Below are positions 56,720-64,000 of a stretch of DNA of 64,000 bases, piece after piece. Location of the stretch: positions 114,461-178,460 of the forward strand of contig QNGE01000994.1 in NCBI GenBank assembly GCA_008508345.1, read 5' to 3'. Below the pieces are notes generated by a model. That model made no database searches, was not told where the DNA came from, and was given only the letters and a program-made list of their open reading frames with translations. The stretch's first letter is position 1. Each line of letters starts with the position of its first letter. The translations under genes and the position numbers were made by a program. This DNA comes from Paragonimus westermani (Eukaryota > Platyhelminthes > Trematoda > Plagiorchiida > Troglotrematidae).

Positions 56720-57105
56720 ACCCCAGCTCTGGAGATCCTCTCAATGACCTTGAGAGTATACAGGAGATTCTCTCTAAGCCCTATTCACACAAGAGAAGTA
56801 AGGTCAAATTTCGTACTCCGTTTTTTAGATGGGCTACCCCTCTTTCTTTCCAACAGCTCCGTAAGGCAACTTCGAGATTTTTCAATTACCTTATCGTTCT
56901 TCACCATAAGCGTACTCCATGGTTCTACGCAGTGTTCTAGATCTGGTTCCACGTACGCTTTATAGGGCGGCAATAACATTCCGGTGAACGTTTTCCGCAG
57001 TTTGCACAGTGCCAGAGTCTCTTCTTCAGACGCCTTCAGAAAAAGCTCGAAGACTTCAAGTTCTCCCGCCAGGACTACTTCAACATCCCTTATTAGCTTC
57101 ACTCT
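56720..57105 (-). mobile_element. Non-LTR retrotransposon reverse-transcriptase remnant
   Basis: Minus-strand ORF contains YKAYVEPDLEHCVEPWS, then KNDKVIEKSRS and DLTSL. This is the post-catalytic RT region of jockey/CR1-type elements (pattern Y-V-x-P-x-L-E-Y-C-x-x-x-W-S-P, then K-D-x-x-x-L-E-x-V-Q). Several conserved positions are changed and the frame breaks on both sides, so it is inactive. It was placed by family motifs from memory. Confidence 0.6.
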
Positions 57106-57707
57106 CCAATTTCTTCTCTCCTCCCTCGCGAAAATATCTGAACACCGTTGTCCTAATCACAGCAAGTAGCTGACTCCAACTGTCTGTATTCTTTAGAGGC
57201 TGTTACTTATCAAACAATCTTTAAACGTTATATGCCTCATCGCGCGTACGTTTACTGTGAAAATTTTCCACGACTTTTACTTCGGTAGTAAATACCTAAT
57301 GTGAAAACCTCAGTACTTAATAAGATCGTTAGCGAACACAAAAAACAGCGCTCACCCTTGAAGTAAATCACTAACATCACAGTATCCGTGCTATATTTTC
57401 ATGAAGTGTTCGATTCCCCCAGAAATTCTGTGAACGTGCTGGCAGTTATGAAGCAAGACAAAAATCTCAAGTTTGTGGGATATCACTCAGTAATTCACCG
57501 AACCGACCACCTTCTTCGAACACAAATAGTACACCTCAACTGTCTTGATCATGTCCAAACGTGTGATCTCCTCGAGTAGGCAAATCAGTTATATGAGAAA
57601 GTATTCTTGCTGCTCAAAAAAGAGGTCGTTTCCAGCTGGATGCAGTACAAATCTTACATCCCTAGTAATTCTTCGAAAATTTTAGTGATAACTGAGGCAA
57701 GACTTAC

Positions 57708-57809
57708 CTGTCGGCAGTTGCGCGTCAGTGGATAGAGCCAACAGTGAGCAGACGCATTGGACAAGCTCCGACAGCTCTCATGTTCCCGCTGGGCCACCTC
57801 TTCATTGTG
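57708..57809 (-). CDS. Exon candidate with three cysteines
   Basis: Donor CAG|GTAAGT is perfect; acceptor GGTTGAAAG is poor. 102 bases, phase 0-0. Reads NEEVAQREHESC, NASAHCWLYPLTRNC, RQ with an NAS sequon. Short and unmatched; a chance ORF in front of a donor-like site cannot be excluded. Confidence 0.28.
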
Positions 57810-60800
57810 CTTTCAACCTGGACTCATTCGACCACATTTTCAACTTGCTTTTTAGACTTAGCTGTAATTTACGGATAAGATGAGCCGTTCTGGATTTATA
57901 ACTACCTCTTTATTATGGCCGCATGCTCACCTGTGTAAAATGGTAGATCGCCGAGTGTAACACCAAACTTTTAACGACGCGAGAAGGCAAATTTCAAACC
58001 CTTCCTAACTATGTTATTACTTTGCCTATCGGATATAAAGAGCTCTCTGACAGACCGGATTACCCGAGTAACACATGAAAGCCCATGATTAACTCCCAGC
58101 GAAAAACAACAGAAATTTCGCTCCGTACAGCACCACTTAATCGGTCCACCATCTGGTCAGCATCCCACTGGTCGATAATCGCACGACTATAAGAGTGACT
58201 CTGGCAATCCCACCTAGGAGCTTGCCTTGAGAATGCGCCAGCCAGCGGATCAACCGCCGGTCAGATACCAACCAGACCTTATGATTTTTCTGTACTTTGG
58301 TCAGCGAACTCGTCGGTCTACATTGCACGACGTCTACTTTTTAGCTCAGTACTCTGTGACCTGGCTACGCACGCGGGCGATAATGACGCGAAGGAAATTC
58401 TTGCCACGACGGCCGCATTTCACACTCACTCACCAAGATTTGGACTTACGACGTTGAGGTTAACGAAGTCACAACCCTAGGCAAGTGATTCAATTTGTGC
58501 TGTCTTCTACTCTATGGGGTGAACTGATTTAAGTTGTGCACACTACCTGCCAACTAATTATCTTCCTCTTACCAGGCCAGCTTTATCTGATTATTGTCAA
58601 TACTTGCTATTTCCTCTATTTTGATCAATGATTTTGTTTCGCGTTTCAATTGATGGTATCGATTGAAATTCCAACAACTAACTAATACACTGCATGGCGT
58701 TGGTCTGGTTGTCGATAGCTGAACATACAGGTGTAAATGTCCTCATAGTGTAGCGTCAAGTCACGCAGTAAGGTACACAAACTCTGTCCAGGAAGCCCCA
58801 AGCAGATCAGACAAAGTAACGTAACTGTTGATTCCTTGGTAAGTAAATCGACGACCCTCTTGACACGTGACGAAGTATTCACAGCAGTTTTCTTAAATCT
58901 TGTTTGTACCAACTGCCTGTCCATTAGAAATTATCAAAACACGAAACTGTTGGTTCAGACTAGCGTGAAAAACGGAAATTTAAATAACAGCCGAAAGTCC
59001 ATGGTTCACAAGCCTCTACTACCACAGCCTAGTGAAAAACATGGTAGACTGTTTAACATACCCATACATTTTAACTCACAACATGCTAGTCATAAAAACA
59101 TTCGCGTCTTGCCAGTCGTCCAGTATGAAACGCCCAAATACCGACTCGGACACCCAAGATAGGAAATCAAAAGGACTAACGTTTGTTGATTTAGTAGGGT
59201 GGTGAGATCCAAATGCTTTCAAGTGGAGTTTTGTCTCATTGGGTGTTAAAAAAGTGTACCACGGCCATACCAAACATAGTCAACACACAGGCGATGGTCG
59301 TATTTAATTGCCCCAAGAGTGATAAGTGAGAGTTATCGTTGTGGGAGGCGCACGACAAGGTTCTTTATGTTGAGCGCTTCAGAGAAGGTCTTGCCAGCGC
59401 TTCCATTAGACTTACGAAGCTACCGTGAGGGAACACTGTTCTGAAGTACAATGACTTTCCAAGGTGGTCTCTTGTCTGGTTTGGTGACAAAAGCGACGTA
59501 TTTTTGCTACAACAGGCCAAGTGTGATAAGTATGAAAACTCAATCAGACTACACAGAGAGCCATAGTTTTGATAGGACTTTATTGCGTTGCCGTTGATCA
59601 AGACGGAAGGCATGTATGTATTGGTATTCATACTGTCGTGTACTTCAAGGTTTGAATTCATGGAATTTTTGGACGCTTAATCTGGGTATTCTTGATCTCC
59701 AAAAGGGGTTTTAATAGGATACCTAAACCTGCTCACTCGGCGTCAATTCTATCAACTGCACTTTTGCGAGTATAGCTTTCGACTTGAAACAACTGCTAAC
59801 AAAGGTCACTGACTTCACCCAGAGGGTATCAGATCCCATTCAGACCGGTCTTGAGGAACGAGCTGGAGTGTTCGCAAGTTTTGTGGTTGCCCAAATTTAT
59901 CGTACACTCACGGTCAATCTGGACTGCTGAAGGATGTTTCAACTGTCGCTTCAACTCCACAGCCAAAAATAGATGCAGCTGTTGTCATAACTAAGGATGA
60001 GAACACAAACACTGAAATAGCAGGGCTCGGTCAGCTTTACAGAAGAGGAAATATCCGGGTCCTAGGTGGCTGGAAGTAGACTTAAGGGAATAATCATCTG
60101 TTATGATCTCCGTCAAGTGCTTTCATAGTAGTGCGGCATTCCGTCTCAACAAAGTACAGGAGTTTAGAATGGTACGCGATGGGTTAAGACTACCCACTGT
60201 CAACATGAAGATAACCTGATATTTCGCAAAGAGTAAACACGAGGTGATTAGTATCGGAGATGACTATATATACGGCCACGATCGCCGGCGTGCGAGAGAG
60301 AAGAGTATAGCCCGTCATACTGACAGCCGCATTAAGAAGTCAGCCGTACACGAACCAGTACTTCTAAGCCCGCCTGAAACCGTAACACGTTGTGAATTCT
60401 AACCAATCATCCAACTGTCTGGTCGATGTGACCTACTTAGTCCCGTCTGCTTCACTTAGTCAACCACCTAATTATTGAGGCCATACGCAGGGTGACCTTT
60501 TTAGGAGTTTCGCAGATCCTATTCATGAGTGACTTTAATTACTGTCAGGTACTTCGGAACCAGCGAGGTTCATACTAAAGCTGTATCATCTGACTTTGAG
60601 TTTTAGGTCCCATTTACAAACTGCTTAATAGTGAATGTCATGAAATTCATGTACTGGAGGAGCTGATAGAGACCATCAAGTCTAAATTATTTTCCAGTCA
60701 GCAAATGGCTTGATTGGGGACTAGCAGTGTGATGTTCCCATAACCGTAGTGATTGCGGGGACAAAATACTGCGAAACCATCAACGGTGTTGTCAACCACC

Positions 60801-61859
60801 ATTTCAGTTGGTCCGGTTTTACGTCCATAGAGCTAATATATACATCTGATGGCAATATTACAGGTGTCATGACGGTAAAGTTAACACTGTATAGTGTGTT
60901 CTAAAGACAGTAACCGCCATGAAAAAGTAGACTCCTCAAGTCATAATCTTATCTCCTTCTTAATACCAAGAGAGTGGGCTAATGAGTAATCAAGACCATA
61001 TTTTACAGTTTTTAATCGACCTGTCCGAAAAGGCGGACTTCGCCAGACCTGGTAGATGTGTGCAGTGCCACCTACCTTTATTCGTGGTGACCGCAAATAG
61101 ACCACTAACCACGGGCCGACTGCCTTAGTATCGCTGTCTTAAAGGTCATACAAGGCTAGTTGACTGTCAGCTACATAAGCATTTCATTAGATTTGCGCGG
61201 TTGTTTGAGACGTCGTGGGTTTCAGAAGAGATTCTCGTGCAGCACTGGCTTACTTGCCGCTTGACAAGGTTATATAAGGGCACCTGATAAAGCCAAACTA
61301 GACTAGGTAATTCCTCTTAACTTTTTTTAAGACATTCGGCCGAACAGACCATTTAAAGCTCTGCGTGAAGCGTTGTAACTATGGCACAGAAAACGCTTTA
61401 GTCCTGTGGCTAGCCGATCACTTTCAGGATCGTATCTTTAATGTCAAACTGAGCGGGAATGTTTCAGAGCCGTGTATCGAAAGGTTTTCTTGAGTAGCTC
61501 TGCTTTTTTCCTCCCTGAGCTCGAATTTCGACAACTTTTCGATTCCACGTTTTCTTTATTCACTGAGAGCTACAAATTAGTGTGCAGTGGACGATGCGAC
61601 TAAAGGTGAAAGGCCACGGAGTAACTTAGACATTACACTGTCGGGCTACAACCAGAAGGCTCCCGTTTAACGTGTACAAATATCAACTGATGCAGATCCG
61701 TCAATCGGCTTACAAAAATGACTTCTTGGTGGGCAAAAATCTGGACGTCGCCACAAATGAACTCGCCTTGGACACGACTGTCTCTAGTGATCTTAGCCTG
61801 TCTCCCAGCAGTAAATCAGTTGTTAACAGAGTCAACCGTGTAACTAGGTTACTCACCAG
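57810..61859. other. 4-kb region without a supported gene
   Basis: Mixed composition. A GC-rich patch at 58.2-58.45 kb is open on both strands (basic residues on plus) and parts of 59.8-61.3 kb look repetitive, consistent with old mobile elements, but I can assign no family. No array exon found. Confidence 0.35.
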
Positions 61860-62056
61860 ACGGTTTGGACGGGTTCAGCAAAACCCAGTATTCAAACAAC
61901 TTGATTATCGGCATAATTGTGATCATTGTCGATGTCACAGCTGTTGTCTGTTGCACTGCGATTGTCGTTTGCTTGTTAGGCGGTAGTTCACTTTGTATTC
62001 CGCTCGTTCAATATATTATTTTCTCTTTCGCAACGCTTTTACCGCCGAATTTCTGA
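61860..62056 (+). CDS. Plus-strand ORF with a transmembrane segment
   Basis: The acceptor-like GGTTACTCACCAG is followed by an open frame reading GLDGFSKTQYSNN, then a hydrophobic run NLIIGIIVIIVDVTAVVCC continuing AIVVCLLGG. This is a typical single-pass membrane helix. A second hydrophobic stretch (YIIFSFATLL) follows before the stop; a donor-like G|GTAGTT at 61982 could end the exon earlier. An adjacent plus-strand ORF (from 61672) may be the preceding exon in another frame. Family unknown. Confidence 0.33.
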
Positions 62057-63580
62057 AATTGGAACATTCCGCCAACTTTCTCTTCCTTTCCAAACAGTCC
62101 AAAACATACTCAAATGTATACAAGCATTCTTGGCTTTTTCTGGTTTGTAAATTTTCCGTGAATCCTATGGATCTGATACTTATTCTTTCTCCTTGTGGAT
62201 GAGTACATGTTCAGCTTTCCTGCAGTCATCTGGAAAGGCTGGGTAAGATTGAAGGAATGGGTGAGAGGTACGGACGTAGTATCACGTAGTTTTGTCAGAA
62301 CCATAACATGAATGTCGTCTGGCCACTGCCTTGTTACCACTTCGCCCATCCGACCTATCCTCATTTCTTCCATTACTGCCACAAATTCCTTATTGATATC
62401 CTCCGTGTAATCACTGTTATGATATCTGTTGCATTTTCTCGGGAGTTCAGAAGATTTACCGTTTTAAACAAACCGAAGAAAACGCTATCTTTCCTATTGA
62501 TGATTCGAAAGTAGTTACCACCGCATACTCCGGTCTCCCCCTTATTTTCATTTCAGCCCTAACATGAACAAAGACCCTCGACTTTGACAATCAATTCCTC
62601 CCGAAGTTCACGCGATATTCGTTTTGCATTTTCAATACCTATGTGACTATACCAAACCCAAACGTTCTTCTTCTGCCTCCTCACGTGTTTCACCATATTA
62701 TTTCACCAGGGAAGTCTCATGCAGCAATGAGTTCGGTGTAACGTCAGTTGTATATGGTTGTAACTACTTTCATTGCAGATCTTATTTATATCGCAGGTAG
62801 TACAGCTGTCCTCCAAACACGGGTGCTTTACACGGAAATTTGATTGGCGAATGTTCCTACCTCTGGACGTTCTACAACATTTAGCAACTACATGGCTTGC
62901 ATTTATGGGGTGAAAGAGGGTGAATTGTTTCGACTGAAAACAGAAAACGTTGGTTTCATACAAGCGCCTTGAATGTCTGAAAAGTCGGTTGAGTACTTTG
63001 TTCGCTTACTAGGCGGTTTGGAATGCTTCTCCCTAAGATATTTTGCTAGTGATCAGCTGGCTAATACACCCACAAGTCGGTTAGATAGATAGACTTGCCA
63101 GCAAAATCTTGTGAGAGTTATTGTTTGTAATATGGCAGTAAAATGAAAGACAACAACAGGGTTATAATGTTTTCCTTACTGCAGTATTAGTACAGTTTGT
63201 TTAATGTAGGCAGTTTTTCGTGTGTTATGTAATTATCGGAGCATATAAAACTCATCAACAACTATACCATCTGTCACGAAACCCCCATTGCATGGTCGAA
63301 ATTAACTTACTTCAGGTGGCTGGATGAGACCACTACACAAGGAGAATCATTGAGTTTACAAGCAACATTTATTCAATGTCTGGACTTGCTCGGTGTAGAG
63401 AGCCCAGAGAGTGTCGGTCATGATACAGTCAGCAGGTGATGATTTTGGCGGTAGGCTCGGCGTACACATTTTAAAGAATAAGTTGAGTTTCAAGCTGGGT
63501 TAGACGCCGACATCATTCACATAGAGTGAAAGTACGCTCAACTTTTATGATCGTCTCAACTCGGTTGTTTGGTGTGCACA
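62057..63580. other. 1.5-kb region, probable mobile-element debris
   Basis: Minus-strand ORFs at 62110-62382 and 62703-62963 (the latter with CLEDSCTTCD and other cysteines) look like pieces of a retroelement ORF, but no diagnostic motif is intact. No array exon found. Confidence 0.3.
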
Positions 63581-63589
63581 TACTGAAAC

Positions 63590-64000
63590 GTGCTTGATGT
63601 TACGAATTCATATGCCTGGATGAAAAGATCTCCGGTTTTTCGAATCTTGTACGTATTTTGTCCTGATCGCGTGACTCCCTCATCAGGTTCCCTCGTGACC
63701 TCTCACGGTTATCGCAAATTCCTTGCTGCGCTTCGCAGTTCAGACAACATTTACCAATTACACTTTGGTGACATCTTCGGTCCAGACAGTGTATATTTTG
63801 TTTTGTGCACAGACCTGCGCGCCCATGACACCATCGTCCGTCACGGTGAGACTGGACCTTGACGTGGTGTGACGGCTTGCGCATCTCGATGACCTTTTGG
63901 GCTAAACTGGACAGAGTTACTCATACCAGGCAGGCCAACAGGTAGAGGTCTGACAAACCACAGTCTCCTGGTCCTCCAGGTTGGGGGTTGGAAGATGGTT
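63590..64000. other. GC-richer right edge, retroelement-like or cysteine-rich exon
   Basis: Both strands are open over 63590-63884. On minus, a cysteine-dense stretch (RWCHGRAGLC, CLDRRCH, GKCCLNC, GIC) ends at a phase-1 donor AACC|GTGAGA (63707 is the last exon base). The C-x7-CC-x2-C part recalls PLAC/ShKT-like folds, but no matching acceptor was found. From about 63900 the plus strand (CTCCTGGTCCTCCAGGTTGG at about 63964) resembles the GC-rich leader of some non-LTR retroelements, from memory. The two readings compete. Confidence 0.28.

Overview
The window looks like one stretch of a metazoan nuclear genome: AT-rich, intron-dominated, no long ORFs, with short exons bounded by good GT-AG sites, tRNA-derived SINE-like copies, a Penelope-like (GIY-YIG) retroelement piece and a non-LTR reverse-transcriptase piece. 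A flatworm, perhaps a fluke, is my best guess from that mix; this is inference only.

The main content is a single large multi-exon gene on the minus strand. It runs from about 52.5 kb (5' side) to beyond base 1 (3' side), so both ends are open. I located about 35 exons by pairing splice sites with a recurring cysteine pattern; many are too short to appear as ordinary ORFs. The encoded protein is a tandem array of roughly 35 copies of a 40-60 residue cysteine module that I do not recognise. Its pattern is C1-P-x(5-10)-C2-x(15-25)-[C3]-x-C4-x(about 10)-C5, and neighbouring modules meet as C5-x-C1-P ('CxCP'). Almost every intron interrupts the codon of the x residue after its first base (phase 1), so most exons are symmetric 1-1 units. 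All 26 junctions from 43.6 kb down to 1.2 kb give an open codon.

Layout in transcript order (right to left). 52.4-51.4 kb: two low-cysteine exon candidates. 50.6-47.4 kb: first modules, including an exon with an in-frame TAA inside a consensus 5' splice site. 45.6-45.1 kb: a module followed by a linker with an RSRR furin-type site and a cysteine-poor exon. 43.6-41.4 kb: a module split by a phase-2 intron, then a clear TIL (trypsin-inhibitor-like) domain. 40.4-40.1 kb: two tandem ShKT domains in one exon. 38.4 kb to 1.0 kb: about 29 further modules, one or two per exon; the last eight alternate strictly between two module types. The located exons add up to about 1,860 codons. TIL, ShKT and paired cysteines point to a secreted or matrix protein rich in disulfides.

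Introns hold a tandem 13-mer, a (TA)n tract, the retroelement fragments and little else I can name. Right of 52.5 kb I see no array exon: only weak exon candidates, the RT remnant, a plus-strand ORF with a membrane segment, and a GC-richer, retroelement-like end.
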